A DNA stretch of 64,000 nt, from NCBI RefSeq assembly GCF_001613305.1, contig NZ_BDCC01000009.1:434001-498000 (forward strand). Reading direction: 5' to 3'. Below, one piece after another: positions 48,337 through 58,560 of the stretch. The position numbers were made by a program, and so were the translations under genes. This stretch comes from Nocardia vaccinii NBRC 15922 (GTDB lineage: Bacteria > Actinomycetota > Actinomycetes > Mycobacteriales > Mycobacteriaceae). Numbering within the stretch: the stretch's first letter is position 1; the number at the start of each line of letters is the position of its first letter. Below the pieces are notes generated by a model that was not told the DNA's origin, did no database searches, and was given only the letters and a program-made list of their open reading frames with translations.

Positions 48337-49131
48337 ATGCCGGACGCCACTATTGAAGGTATGCACTGGCCGGAACTGCGCGCGCGATGCCGTCTCGAGG
48401 AGGATGCGGCGATTCTGGCGCTGAACAAACCCGCCGGAATCTCCGTGACCGGGGAGCGGCACGATACCGATATCGTGCGACTCGCCGAGGAGTACGGCGA
48501 AACGCTGTATCCGGTGCACCGGATCGACAAGGTGACCTCCGGGCTGGTGCTACTGGCCAAGGATCTCGCCGCGCACGGCCAGTTGACCAGGCAGTTCAAC
48601 AAACGTACGGCCGAGAAGTCCTATCTGGCCGTCACCGCGTCCACCGGGCTGCCCGATCGCGGTGTCATCGATCTGCCGCTGAGTGTGGGCCGCAAGAACC
48701 GAGTGCGGATCGCGGCTCCGCGCGAGACCATCGTGCGCACCGACGAGGGCCCGGCAATTGCCACCTGGTCCGTCGCATCGCGAGATGTGCTGGCGGGCAA
48801 GAACTATCCGTCCCGCACCGAATTCACCACCGTGCTGCGCGGTGCGGCGCACACGGTGCTCGCGGTGCGCCCGATCACCGGACGCCGCCACCAGATCCGG
48901 GTACACCTGGCCTGGATCGGACATCCGATCGCCGGTGACCCCCTGTTCGACCGGTCCGGCACCTACTCGCGCGCCCACCTGCATTCGTGGCGGTTGCGAT
49001 TGGACGCGCCGTGGCGCGATCCCGCCGACCTGGACCTCGTCGCTCCGCCGGGCCCGGACTTCTGGACCGCGGGCACCACCCGGCTCACCGATGACCCGGA
49101 CGCGTTGCTCGCACACGCCGCGGACGCGTGA
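48337..49131 (+). CDS. RluA-family pseudouridine synthase
   Basis: A 264-residue enzyme converting uridine to pseudouridine in RNA. It has ALNKPAGISVTG, the catalytic Asp in VHRIDKVTSGLVLLAKD and RPITGRRHQIRVHLAWIGHPIAGD near the end. No S4 domain is seen. ATG 48337 has AGGGG at good spacing; ATG 48361 is the alternative. Target RNA is unknown. Confidence 0.9.
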   Translation: MPDATIEGMHWPELRARCRLEEDAAILALNKPAGISVTGERHDTDIVRLAEEYGETLYPVHRIDKVTSGLVLLAKDLAAHGQLTRQFNKRTAEKSYLAVTASTGLPDRGVIDLPLSVGRKNRVRIAAPRETIVRTDEGPAIATWSVASRDVLAGKNYPSRTEFTTVLRGAAHTVLAVRPITGRRHQIRVHLAWIGHPIAGDPLFDRSGTYSRAHLHSWRLRLDAPWRDPADLDLVAPPGPDFWTAGTTRLTDDPDALLAHAADA

Positions 49132-49292
49132 CCCGCCCGCGGCGCCGGCAGAGACCGAATTGTCATGCATCTCGGCTATATTCGGTGGCGCGTCTCATGA
49201 AGACGCGACGGCAACCCGCAATCCAGCCTGATCAGGTGCTGTCCAGGCACGCTCGGGCGCAACGGCGCGATCTCACGAGAAGGCACCCGCCG

Positions 49293-50069
49293 ATGATTTT
49301 GTTGGCTCAGCTCAGCGATACACATTTCGATCTGAAGACCAGAAACGCCGAAAGAGTCGAACGGGTGCTGGCCTATCTGGCCGCACTGCCACGGCAACCC
49401 GATGCGATCCTGCTCACCGGCGACATCGCCGACGCGGGCAAGCCCGAAGAGTACGAACAGGCGCTGGCCACCCTGCGGTCGACCACGATCCCACTGTGGG
49501 TGCTGCCCGGAAATCACGACGACCGTGCGGCACTGCGCCGGATACTGCTCGGCGAAGCGGACTCGGCCGAGCCAATGGATCGGGCGATACGCTTGGACGG
49601 TCTGACAGTGGCGCTGCTCGATTCCACCGTGCCCGGCATCGCGGGCGGCGAACTCGACGACGACACCTTCGCCTGGCTCACCGATCTGCTGCGCGCCACC
49701 CCGCCCGGCGATGCGGTGCTGATCGCGCTGCATCATCCGACGATGCCGATGTACAGCACGGTCGTGGACCCCATCCGCTTGGCCAATCCGCAGTGGTTGG
49801 AGCAGATCGTCGCCGCGGATCACCGTATCCTCGGCGTTCTCACCGGCCATATGCACACCATGGGCACCACACTGTTCGGTGGTAAACCGCTCGTCGTCGC
49901 CCCGAGCGTCGCCTCGACCATCGGCGGCGCCTGGGAGGTGGCCGCACCCGGCGATGTCCCTATCGATTACGCTCCCGACCCGGCGCTCCTGTTTCATGTC
50001 ATCGATGAGGGCCGCCTCACGACCCTCCTGCGCCCGGTACCCATGGGCGGCCGGATAGCCGCCGTATAG
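49293..50069 (+). CDS. Metallophosphoesterase, CpdA-like cyclic nucleotide phosphodiesterase
   Basis: A 258-residue class III phosphodiesterase. Metal ligands appear in order: LSDTHFD, LLTGDIADAG, LPGNHDDR, LIALHHPTMPM and LTGHMHTMG, as in Rv0805-type enzymes. It probably hydrolyses cyclic AMP or other phosphodiesters. ATG 49293 follows AGAAGGC. Stands alone after the RluA gene. Confidence 0.88.
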   Translation: MILLAQLSDTHFDLKTRNAERVERVLAYLAALPRQPDAILLTGDIADAGKPEEYEQALATLRSTTIPLWVLPGNHDDRAALRRILLGEADSAEPMDRAIRLDGLTVALLDSTVPGIAGGELDDDTFAWLTDLLRATPPGDAVLIALHHPTMPMYSTVVDPIRLANPQWLEQIVAADHRILGVLTGHMHTMGTTLFGGKPLVVAPSVASTIGGAWEVAAPGDVPIDYAPDPALLFHVIDEGRLTTLLRPVPMGGRIAAV

Positions 50070-50173
50070 CGAATCACTCCAGGTCGATAACCCCGTCCGC
50101 GCGAACGAGCCGTATACACGCACCGCTCCCGCCCGCCAACGAGCCATCCAGCTACGAAGCACACCGAAACCGG

Positions 50174-51235
50174 CTACTTGCGCACCCGTTCGCGGCGGTA
50201 GGAGGCCGGAGTGGTCCCGGTCCAGCGTTTGAAGGCGTAGATGAAGGTGGAGGCCTCGGCGTAGCCGAGGCGGATGGCGACATCACTGACCGACAGCGGT
50301 GTCGCGGTGAGCATTTCCTCGGCCAGGGTCCGGCGGACCTCGTCCAGAAGGGAGCGGTAGCTGGTCCCGACGGCATCCAGATGGCGGCGCAGGGTGCGGG
50401 TGCTCATATTGAGATCGCGGGCGACCGCGTCGATGCCCAGGGGTGCTGCGTAGCCGTCGACGCCTCCGCGCGGCACCAGACGTTCGCGCACCTCGGCGGC
50501 GATGCCGGTGCGAGCGCGTCGGCGATGCACCAACTCCCGGCACTGGGCCAGACACATCGCCCAGGTGTACTCGTTGGCCTGTGGCAGTGGCTGTTCCAGT
50601 ACCGCGGGATCGAGTGCGAACAGATTCTGCGGCTGCCCGAAACGCGGTCGCACACCGATGATCTCGGCGAGGCGGTCGGCGTATTCCGGCTCCGGATAAT
50701 CGAATTCGGCGCGCAACAGCGTCAGCGGACGGCCCAGCAGATCGCTCATCACCTGGTGCATGGCCAGCACGTCGCGTTCCACCAGGAAGCGCCGCACATC
50801 CGGGGGGACCAGTTCATCGTGGATGTCGGCAATGAATTGCCCCGGCTCCCAACGGGTTACCGGCAGGCAGAAGGTGAAGCTCAATTCCAGGTAACGCAGC
50901 GCGAACGCGATCGTCTCGCCAAGGGTCGGACTGCTGACGCACGCGAAGCCGAAGATGCCGAAGGTGGTGATGTGATAGCGACGCCCCACCTCCACGCCGA
51001 GCGCCGGACGCTCGACGCCGAGCGCGCGCACCAGATTGCGGATGACCGCCAATTCGGTCCGCGCATCGATCTGCGCGTCCGGATCGGCGAGGGTGCGCTC
51101 GGTCAGGGCGGTGCCGCGCAGCATGACCTCGGCGGACACTCCGTATTCGCGGGCGTAGCCGACCATGAGAGCCACGCTCGCCATTCCTCGCGGGAAATCC
51201 CAATTGCGAATCGCGGGATGCTGCTCCGTTGCCAT
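50174..51235 (-). CDS. AraC family regulator, OruR type
   Basis: A 353-residue regulator with N-terminal arabinose-binding-like domain typical of OruR/VqsM proteins (ITTFGIFGFACVSSPTLGE, ALRYLELSFTFCLPV) and C-terminal AraC HTH pair (VARDLNMSTRTLRRHLDAVGTSY, then VAIRLGYAEASTFIYAFKRWTGTTPASYR). ATG 51235 fits the family start; GTG 51265 would add ten residues. Divergent from the Baeyer-Villiger monooxygenase gene, the probable target. Confidence 0.9.
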   Translation of the reverse strand: MATEQHPAIRNWDFPRGMASVALMVGYAREYGVSAEVMLRGTALTERTLADPDAQIDARTELAVIRNLVRALGVERPALGVEVGRRYHITTFGIFGFACVSSPTLGETIAFALRYLELSFTFCLPVTRWEPGQFIADIHDELVPPDVRRFLVERDVLAMHQVMSDLLGRPLTLLRAEFDYPEPEYADRLAEIIGVRPRFGQPQNLFALDPAVLEQPLPQANEYTWAMCLAQCRELVHRRRARTGIAAEVRERLVPRGGVDGYAAPLGIDAVARDLNMSTRTLRRHLDAVGTSYRSLLDEVRRTLAEEMLTATPLSVSDVAIRLGYAEASTFIYAFKRWTGTTPASYRRERVRK

Positions 51236-51321
51236 ACTCCGATTATGGCCGAATATCTCGATCACCAGCGCCCCTGCTCTTTAGAGTGGAGGCTACACCC
51301 GCAACTGTGAGGAGCGCCACA

Positions 51322-52785
51322 ATGTCAGCAAGGAGACCGTCGGTCATCATCATCGGCGCAGGATTCGGCGGCCTCGGCATGGCGATGGAGCTGCGGCGCA
51401 ACGGTTTCGAGGATTTCACCATCCTGGAGCGGGCCGCCGAACCGGGCGGAGTATGGCGGGAGAACACCTATCCGGGCGCGGCCTGCGATGTGCCCTCACC
51501 GCTGTACTCGTACTCGTACGCACCCAAACCGGACTGGCCGCACCGCTATTCGGGCGCGGCCGACATCCTGGACTACCTGCGGAACTTCGCCGCCGACAAC
51601 GGCCTGCTCGAGCACATCCGATTCGGCGCGGACGTCACCGAGGCCGCCTTCGACGGATCCACCGGAACCTGGAGCGTGCACACCGCCGACGGCGCGGAAT
51701 ACACCGCTGACGTGCTGATCTCCGCGGTCGGTCAACTCTCGCGGCCGCAACTGCCCGCCATCCCGGGCCGCGAAACCTTCCGGGGACCGTCCTTCCATTC
51801 CGCGCAGTGGGATCACACGGTCGACCTGACCGGTAAACGCGTGGCCGTGATCGGCACGGGCGCGAGCGCCATCCAATTCATCCCGGCGATCCAGCCGCGA
51901 GTGGCCCAGTTGACGGTCTTCCAGCGCACCGCGGCATGGGTGGTGAGCCGCTCCGACCGGGAGTATCGGCCGATCCATCACGCGCTGTTCCGCCACGTGC
52001 CGGGTTTGCGTTTGGCACAACGACTCTGGGTGTGGTGCTTCCTGGAGTTCTTCGCCCTGGGACTGGCCGATCTGCCACTGCTGCGCCGGCTGGCCGCATA
52101 CCTGTGCCGCCGCACCCTGCGGCGCGAGGTCGCCGATCCGGCCCTGCGCGCCAAGCTCACCCCGGACTATCCGGTGCTGTGCAAACGGGTGCTGTTCTCC
52201 AACGACTACTACCCCGCACTCGTCCAGCCCAACGTCGATGTGGTCACCACCGCGATCACCGATATCGTCCCCGAGGGGGTGCGCACGGCCGACGGCGTCG
52301 AGCACCCTGCCGACGTGATCGTCTACGGCACCGGTTTCAAGGGGAGCGAATTCCTCTGGCCCATGCGGATTCTCGGCCGCGACGGCCTGGACCTGGCCGA
52401 TGCCTGGGCCGAGGGCGCCAGCGCCTACCTGGGTATGACGGTCCCGGGCTTCCCGAATATGTTCCTGCTGTACGGTCCCAACACCAATCTGGGCGTCGGC
52501 TCGATCGTGTACATGATCGAATGTCAGTCCCGCTACATCCGCCAGGCGCTGACCCACCTGACCGCGCACCCCGGCCACACCCTCGAGGTCACCTCGCGGG
52601 CCGCCCGCGATTTCGACGCCGATGTCCAACGCCGACTCCTTCGCACGCCTTGGTCCAGCTGTTCGAGCTGGTATCGCAACGCATCGGGCCGCATCACCAA
52701 CAACTGGCCCGGCACGGTCACCGCCTATCGCCTCCGCACCCGAACCCTGCACCCCACCGACTACACCCTCACCCGCACTCCCTGA
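51322..52785 (+). CDS. Baeyer-Villiger-type flavin monooxygenase
   Basis: A 487-residue FAD/NADPH monooxygenase. The FAD fold GAGFGGLGMAMEL is at the start, the Baeyer-Villiger fingerprint FxGxxxHxxxW is present as FRGPSFHSAQW, and the NADPH fold GTGASAIQFIP follows. It would insert oxygen next to a carbonyl or oxidise a soft heteroatom. ATG 51322 has GAGGAGCG upstream. Adjacent, divergent AraC regulator; a similar pair is common near sterol or terpene degradation, but no substrate can be assigned. Confidence 0.93.
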   Translation: MSARRPSVIIIGAGFGGLGMAMELRRNGFEDFTILERAAEPGGVWRENTYPGAACDVPSPLYSYSYAPKPDWPHRYSGAADILDYLRNFAADNGLLEHIRFGADVTEAAFDGSTGTWSVHTADGAEYTADVLISAVGQLSRPQLPAIPGRETFRGPSFHSAQWDHTVDLTGKRVAVIGTGASAIQFIPAIQPRVAQLTVFQRTAAWVVSRSDREYRPIHHALFRHVPGLRLAQRLWVWCFLEFFALGLADLPLLRRLAAYLCRRTLRREVADPALRAKLTPDYPVLCKRVLFSNDYYPALVQPNVDVVTTAITDIVPEGVRTADGVEHPADVIVYGTGFKGSEFLWPMRILGRDGLDLADAWAEGASAYLGMTVPGFPNMFLLYGPNTNLGVGSIVYMIECQSRYIRQALTHLTAHPGHTLEVTSRAARDFDADVQRRLLRTPWSSCSSWYRNASGRITNNWPGTVTAYRLRTRTLHPTDYTLTRTP

Positions 52786-53275
52786 CCCCTCCCGTTCGGA
52801 GCCGATCGCCGCGGGCCCTGTTTCGGCAGCGGCCCCCGATTCGGGGCGCAACCACAAGACCGACCATCGGCTCGACCACGATCCACCCGTCCTGGCACAA
52901 CCACTCGACAACCCGCACCACATGCCGAAACAGCCCATCGCGAAGCAGTTCGAAATGGCCCGAGGTCTGCGCGTCATCCGGACCGGCCGTGCGCGCGACC
53001 ACGCCTCGAGCAGCCATGCCATCCACGGCGGACGACGTTCCCCGGCGCGAACTCACTGCACCGGGAGCGGATCACCGGTGCTGCCGGTACGCATACTTTC
53101 CTCGCCGAGTTGTCGCGTCCAGCCGAGCGACCCGCCGCGGAACGGCCCGGGCACAGTCCAGTGGAACGTCCCGAACGCTCATCCCCAGTCGTCCACAGGC
53201 GCACCCGGCTCCCCGCACAGGTTTCCTGCCGCTCGCGCTCCGACACCGCTCAGGCGCGCCTGGCAGACTTGATCC
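52786..53275. other. 490-base gap without a convincing gene
   Basis: Overlapping frames on both strands, none with a ribosome binding site or recognisable domain. A minus-strand frame at 52769-53056 has moderately coding-like third positions but overlaps the monooxygenase end. No riboswitch consensus (thiamine or cobalamin) is seen before the ECF transporter. Short TCCACAGG-like words occur at 53200 and 53288. Confidence 0.4.
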
Positions 53276-55405
53276 GTGACCGCTCTTTCCACAGGCAGCG
53301 AACGGCCCCGGGTGGGGCAAGGGCCGTTGCGCCCGATCGAATTGGCCACCGGGGCGGTCCTGGCCGGCGTCACGGTCGGTTTGGTGACGGTCGGCACGGT
53401 CCTTCCGATCGCCACCGCGCTGATGCTGATCGCGGCGGTGCCGATGGGTCTGCTCGCACATCGGCACCGGTTGCGCGCGCTGTTCACCGCGGGTGTGGCG
53501 GCGACCCTGGTCACCTTCGTGGTGGCGGGCACGTTACCCGCGTTCACCACGGTGGCGATGGCGACCATCGGCGGGATCGTCGGCATCGTCAAACGTCGCG
53601 GCGGCGGTTTGCCCGCGGTCCTCGGCCTTTCGATCCTGGCCGGGCTGGCCTACTCGCTGTTCTCGGTCGGGATGCTGCTGGTGTTCACCGCCGCGCGGCA
53701 CCTGATGTTCGAGACCATTCGCAACCTGTCCAAGGGCGTGCAGCGCCTCGCCGAACAACAGCCCCAGCTCGCACCGCTCGGCCGCGCGCTCGGATCGATC
53801 ACCGACGAGGTTCTGCGCTGGTGGTGGATCTATATCGGCGGCAGCATTCTCGTCGGCCTGGTGGCTTCCGCGGTGTTCTCCTGGTTCGCGCTGGGTTCGG
53901 TTCTGGACAGACTGACCTGGCTGCCCGGCCGAGATCTGCTGGACGCCCCGCCCGACGACCGTCCCATCGCGCCGCTGCCGGTCACCCTGCACGAGGCGTC
54001 GTTCCGCTATCCGGGAGCGCGCACCGACGCGCTCACCGCGGTCTCGCTCACCGTGGACGTCGGGGAGTTCGTGGCCGTCGTCGGACACAACGGTTCGGGT
54101 AAATCCACCCTGACCAGACTGCTGGCCGGACAGCCGCCCACCTCGGGCGCCGTCGAACGTCCCGGCTCGGCGGGGCTGGGCCGGCTCGGCGGGACCGCGC
54201 TGGTGCTGCAGCGGCCCGAGAGCCAGACCCTGGGCGTGCAGGTCGCCGACGACGTGGTGTGGGGCCTTTCGCCGGAACTGGCCGAACAGGTCGATGTGCA
54301 GTCGCTGCTGGCCGAGGTCGGGCTCGGCGGGATGGGTAAGTCCGAGACCGCGACGCTCTCCGGCGGTCAGCAGCAGCGTCTGGCCGTGGCCGCGGCGCTG
54401 GCCCGCAGACCGGCATTGCTGATCGCGGACGAGGCCACCTCGATGATCGATCCCGAGGGCCGCCGCGATCTGGTCGCCCTGCTGGCCGAACTGCCCCGGC
54501 GGCATGGGATGGCGGTCGTCCTGGTCACCCATCACGAGGCCGATGCCGCGGCGGCGGACCGCGTGGTACATCTGTCCGCCGGACGGCAGGTGGATCGGCT
54601 GCCTGCGTGGCCGCGGCCCGCCCGCGACGAACGCCGCCGCCCGATGGGCGAGCCGATCCTGGAACTGCGCGATGTCCGCCACACCTACAATCGCGGAACT
54701 CCCTGGGCCGCAACAGCTCTGCATGGTGTCGACCTCACCGTGCGACGGGGCGAGGCACTACTGATCGTGGGCGGGAACGGATCGGGCAAGTCCACCCTGG
54801 CCTGGATCATGGCCGGACTGGTCGAACCGAGCCACGGCCGTTGCGAACTGCACGAAAGCGTCGGCACCCACCGAGTCTCGACCCGGATCGGCACGGTGGC
54901 GCTGGCCTTCCAACATTCCCGGCTGCAACTGCAGCGGCAGACCGTGGCCGCCGAGATCGAGGACTGGGGCGGCAGCGGCACCGGCTCGGCCGCGGTCGGC
55001 CGGGCGCTGGACGCGGTCGGCCTGGATCGCGCACTGGCCTCACGCTCGATCGAGGAGCTCTCCGGCGGTCAGGCCAAACGCGTGGTGCTCGCGGCGATCG
55101 TGGCCAGCCATCCGCAGGTGGTGGTGCTCGACGAACCACTGGCCGGACTCGATCCGCAGGGCCGCGCCGAGGTAGTGGAACTTCTTGCCCGACTGCGTGA
55201 TTCGGGCCTGACGCTGATCGTCATCTCGCACGACGTGGAGGATATGGCGGGCGTCTGCGACCGGACCGTGCACCTGCGTCACGGTCTGATCCCCGAAACC
55301 GCGGTGCAGCCGAGGACCGAACCCGTCGAGGCTCCCGGACTCGCGGCGCGCAGCCTGAGCAGGCTGACTCCGAAGCGGCCCGGCGCGACCGGAGGTAACC
55401 GATGA
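53276..55405 (+). CDS. ECF transporter: fused S-like membrane domain and two ATPases
   Basis: A 709-residue fusion. Residues 15-210 form about six membrane helices of the DUF2232-like S-component (LATGAVLAGVTVGLVTVGTVL; ILAGLAYSLFSVGMLL); then two ABC ATPases: first with Walker A GHNGSGKST, signature LSGGQQQR and Walker B LLIADEATS, second with GGNGSGKST, LSGGQAKR and VVLDEPLAG. Matches M. tuberculosis Rv2326c in layout. With the EcfT gene 49 bases on, it makes a complete vitamin or small-metabolite importer whose substrate is unknown. GTG 53276 start. Confidence 0.9.
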   Translation: MTALSTGSERPRVGQGPLRPIELATGAVLAGVTVGLVTVGTVLPIATALMLIAAVPMGLLAHRHRLRALFTAGVAATLVTFVVAGTLPAFTTVAMATIGGIVGIVKRRGGGLPAVLGLSILAGLAYSLFSVGMLLVFTAARHLMFETIRNLSKGVQRLAEQQPQLAPLGRALGSITDEVLRWWWIYIGGSILVGLVASAVFSWFALGSVLDRLTWLPGRDLLDAPPDDRPIAPLPVTLHEASFRYPGARTDALTAVSLTVDVGEFVAVVGHNGSGKSTLTRLLAGQPPTSGAVERPGSAGLGRLGGTALVLQRPESQTLGVQVADDVVWGLSPELAEQVDVQSLLAEVGLGGMGKSETATLSGGQQQRLAVAAALARRPALLIADEATSMIDPEGRRDLVALLAELPRRHGMAVVLVTHHEADAAAADRVVHLSAGRQVDRLPAWPRPARDERRRPMGEPILELRDVRHTYNRGTPWAATALHGVDLTVRRGEALLIVGGNGSGKSTLAWIMAGLVEPSHGRCELHESVGTHRVSTRIGTVALAFQHSRLQLQRQTVAAEIEDWGGSGTGSAAVGRALDAVGLDRALASRSIEELSGGQAKRVVLAAIVASHPQVVVLDEPLAGLDPQGRAEVVELLARLRDSGLTLIVISHDVEDMAGVCDRTVHLRHGLIPETAVQPRTEPVEAPGLAARSLSRLTPKRPGATGGNR

Positions 55406-55454
55406 GAACCGTTCCCACACAACGCATTCCGTCCGACGTTCCGGGGGTCCCGCG

Positions 55455-56192
55455 ATGACCATGGTGCTGCTGCGCGAGGTTCCGGTCCAGAGTCCGGTGC
55501 ACCGGCTGTGGGCCGGCACGAAGATGATCGCGGTCTTCCTGATCAGCCTGATCGTCCTGTTCGAGCCGTCCTGGCCGGTGCTCGGTCTGGTGGTGGTTTT
55601 CCTGATCACCGTCGGCGCGGTGGCGCACCTGCCGCCGGGCACGCTGCCGCGACTGCCCTGGCAGTTCTGGGCACTGCTGAGCATCGGAGCCTTCATCTCC
55701 CTCCCGGCCGGCTGGGCGGCGGTACTGCACTACGCACAGACCATGACGTTCGGGCTGCTGCTGGTGATCTCCTCTTTCCTGATCGCGTGGACCACGCCGA
55801 TGGGCGAGATCGCCCCCGCACTCGCGAAACTCGGTGCGCCGCTACGCCTGCTGCGCATACCGGTGGACGAGTGGGCCGTGGTGGTGGCGCTGACGTTGCG
55901 CGGGCTTCCGCTGCTGCTCGACGAGATGCGCATCCTTCGAGCAGCACGCAAACTCCGCCCGAACGACGGGTTGCTGCAACGCGCCACCGATAACGCGATG
56001 ATGGACATCCTGACCGCCGCCATGGCGGTGTCCACGCGCCGCGCGGGCGAACTCGGCGAGGCGATCACCGCGCGCGGCGGCACCGGACAGCTCACCGCGT
56101 ATCCGAGCACACCGGGACGCCGCGATGCGATCGCACTGATTGTGGTGATCGCGATATGCGTTGCGGCAGTGGCGATCAACCTCGCGCTGTAG
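55455..56192 (+). CDS. ECF transporter T component
   Basis: A 245-residue EcfT (CbiQ-like) membrane coupling protein with five or six helices and the two Ala-Arg-Gly-type coupling segments (RILRAARKLRP; ITARGGTG). It links the S component to the fused ATPases encoded just upstream. Like Rv2325c beside Rv2326c. ATG 55455 is preceded by GGGGGTCCCGCG. Confidence 0.88.
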   Translation: MTMVLLREVPVQSPVHRLWAGTKMIAVFLISLIVLFEPSWPVLGLVVVFLITVGAVAHLPPGTLPRLPWQFWALLSIGAFISLPAGWAAVLHYAQTMTFGLLLVISSFLIAWTTPMGEIAPALAKLGAPLRLLRIPVDEWAVVVALTLRGLPLLLDEMRILRAARKLRPNDGLLQRATDNAMMDILTAAMAVSTRRAGELGEAITARGGTGQLTAYPSTPGRRDAIALIVVIAICVAAVAINLAL

Positions 56193-56478
56193 AAAACCAT
56201 CCGGACCGATCGGTAGGAATCCTCCGTTTCGCGTGAATCACAGAGGGCCGCAACCTACCCGGAGTCTTTTTCGCACCCCGGAATCATCCAATCCTGGCCG
56301 AAATCCTTGGTGTTACCCAAAATTCGCGGGCTGTATTCCGGAAAGTCTCTAGGATTGCGCGAGCGTGCAGCAGTTACCATCTCGCTACACAGACCCCCGC
56401 GCAACTCCATCGAGCAGCGGGAGTCCGTTCCTGCGCACGCTCGAGTTTCCGACGACCCTGATGAAGATTGGAACAGGA

Positions 56479-57111
56479 ATGCTCCTGCGCAAGTTCATCG
56501 CTACCGTCGTACCGGTGGCCATCGCCCTCGGCCTCGGGGCCGGTATCGTGCACGCCGACCCCGCCATGCCCGTGGTGCATTACACCACCGAACTGGTGGG
56601 CAACACGGTGCGGACAACACTCACCGGCGGCTCGTTCCGCCCGGCCGCCGACCGACGAACCGTCGACATCCGCGACACCGACGGCAACACCGTCCTCACG
56701 CTGCCGCTGTCGGTCCGGCAGAACGGCACGGAATATCCGCTGCCACACCGGATCAGCGCCGATTCGCACGAATTGGACCTGACCGCGGTGAAGGATGTGA
56801 CCGCGGCCCGCCCGGCGCGGGCGCTTCCGGTCGCCTCGGTGACGGAGAATCAGCGTGCGCTGGAAGCATTCTCGACCCAGTTCGGCATTGCCACCGCGAT
56901 CGGCGGTTTCATCGGCACCGCCCTGGGCGCGCTGATCGGGCTGACCGGCATCGTCAGCGGCCCCGGTGTGGTGGCGAGCGTACTGGCCGGAGCCGCGCTC
57001 GGCGGCATCGTCGGCACCATCGCCGTCGGCGGTCCCGCTCTGGTCGTCGCAGGTCTCGACCTGGTCAACACCCTCGGCGCCGCGCCCGGCACCACCAAGT
57101 GGAATCAGTGA
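56479..57111 (+). CDS. Secreted DUF8020-like protein with glycine-zipper tail
   Basis: A 210-residue exported protein. Signal peptide MLLRKFIATVVPVAIALGLG with cleavage after VHA; a beta-rich mature part (VVHYTTELVGNTVRTTLTGGSF, typical of the Nocardia/Rhodococcus family) and a C-terminal hydrophobic glycine zipper (GIATAIGGFIGTALGALIGL; GAALGGIVGTIAVGG) that could insert in the mycomembrane. ATG 56479 is chosen for GGAACAGG; ATG 56461 is the alternative. Function unknown. Confidence 0.75.
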   Translation: MLLRKFIATVVPVAIALGLGAGIVHADPAMPVVHYTTELVGNTVRTTLTGGSFRPAADRRTVDIRDTDGNTVLTLPLSVRQNGTEYPLPHRISADSHELDLTAVKDVTAARPARALPVASVTENQRALEAFSTQFGIATAIGGFIGTALGALIGLTGIVSGPGVVASVLAGAALGGIVGTIAVGGPALVVAGLDLVNTLGAAPGTTKWNQ

Positions 57112-57120
57112 TCACCGAGT

Positions 57121-58365
57121 TCAGCGAATGGTGCAGCCCGGCGTGACGGGCCGCCCGGCGAAGCGGTCGGCGAGGAAATTCATACCGCCCAATGCCTCCC
57201 CGACCGCCGCGCCGTTGTGTGTGGGGAACGGTGAATGGATCGCGGTGAGGGTCGCGCCCGTCGCGCAGTACCGCTCGACCAGGGAGTCGAACCCGGCCAC
57301 GGGAATCACGTCGTCGGAGTTGCTGTGATACGTGTACAACGGGGCGTCCGGAGGGTTGCCGCCCAGTTCGTTCGCTGCGGCGACACTCCGAAATTCCTTG
57401 CTGGCCAATAGTTCAGGGGCGGCCGAAAAATCATCGACATGTGCGTTGACGTAGCGCGGCACCAGCTCGGATCCGCAGGCGGTGGCGTTCGCGGCCAGCA
57501 GCCCCCGCCCACGATCGTTGAGCATGCCCGGCAGGCCGGATTCCGGGTGATTGCGGGCGAGCGCCATGACGATCAGCAACGCCAGCCCGGCCTGTATCCC
57601 GCCGTCCACGCGCCGGGCGATCGCGGGGATGCCGGCCGGAACACCGCCGGTGCTGATACCCGCGAACCGCACCTGCGGCGCATAACTCGCGCGCAGCTGC
57701 GCAGCCCACAGCGTGGCGAACGCGCCACCCGAATATCCCCATGCCCCAACGGGACTCGTCGCACGAAGCCCGCCGGGAGCGAAGTTCAGCGCCGCACGCA
57801 CGCCGTCCAGGACCGCCCGGCCCGCACCCGGCCCGTCCATGAAGCGCGAGTACGGGCCCTCGTAATCGCTGATCACCAACCCCCAGCCGCGCAACAGTGC
57901 GGCGGTCATGAACGGCACGTCCAGCAGTGTGTTCACCACCCCCGGATCGTGCCCGCCGGAAAGCGCGTACGACGGTGCGCACCGGGTGCCGAGGCTGTCT
58001 TCGGGCACCTGATAACTCAGCAGTGGCCGCGGGCCCCTGTCCCACGACGTGGTCGGCACCACCACCGTGGCCACGTCCAGCATCGGGCGGTTCACCGAAT
58101 CCGTTGTGCGATACCGCAATTGCCAGGCAGAGACCGGAAGGGGCAGGCCGAACACGCCGATCGGGCGGATACCGAGCACCGCGCCGGCGGGATGCGCGGC
58201 CAGATCCGCGGGCGCGCTGTAGAACGGGTCGACGTCCGGAGCGAGCACCTCGCCGCGGGCCACCTGCGCCGACAGCAGGCCCAGCACCAAGGCGATCGCC
58301 ACGGTCAGGACCACGCCCGCCCGTCGACGCGAAGCGTGTGCACCCGCGAGCCAGCCGAATCCCAT
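57121..58365 (-). CDS. Secreted lipase (LIP family)
   Basis: A 414-residue alpha/beta hydrolase with an N-terminal signal (AGVVLTVAIALVLGLLSAQV, AxA-like cleavage near ARG). The nucleophile is in GAWGYSGGAFAT (GxSxG), the acid in HSNSDDVIPV and the His in IHSPFPTHNG, as in fungal-type secretory lipases found in mycolic-acid actinobacteria. Four or more cysteines could form disulphides. ATG 58365 follows GGGAGG. Likely hydrolyses triglycerides outside the cell. Confidence 0.9.
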   Translation of the reverse strand: MGFGWLAGAHASRRRAGVVLTVAIALVLGLLSAQVARGEVLAPDVDPFYSAPADLAAHPAGAVLGIRPIGVFGLPLPVSAWQLRYRTTDSVNRPMLDVATVVVPTTSWDRGPRPLLSYQVPEDSLGTRCAPSYALSGGHDPGVVNTLLDVPFMTAALLRGWGLVISDYEGPYSRFMDGPGAGRAVLDGVRAALNFAPGGLRATSPVGAWGYSGGAFATLWAAQLRASYAPQVRFAGISTGGVPAGIPAIARRVDGGIQAGLALLIVMALARNHPESGLPGMLNDRGRGLLAANATACGSELVPRYVNAHVDDFSAAPELLASKEFRSVAAANELGGNPPDAPLYTYHSNSDDVIPVAGFDSLVERYCATGATLTAIHSPFPTHNGAAVGEALGGMNFLADRFAGRPVTPGCTIR

Positions 58366-58560
58366 CCGTAACCTCCCACGTCGCCACCCGAGGGGCCGCG
58401 GGCACCGACCACCCCGACCGCACCTCACCACCGAAAGTGCACGCTATCGGTCCCGAATACCCAGGTCAACGATGCCCGCGGCCGGTCGGGCAAGCTTTCC
58501 CGCGACACGCCGAGGCCCGGTACTGTGGGTCCAAAATGCATGCGACAGAAGGAGAGTTCG

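Noticed and set aside
52769..53056. Minus-strand 95-codon frame in the gap before the ECF genes
   Set aside because: Partly coding-like third positions, but it overlaps the monooxygenase end, has no ribosome binding site and no recognisable family.
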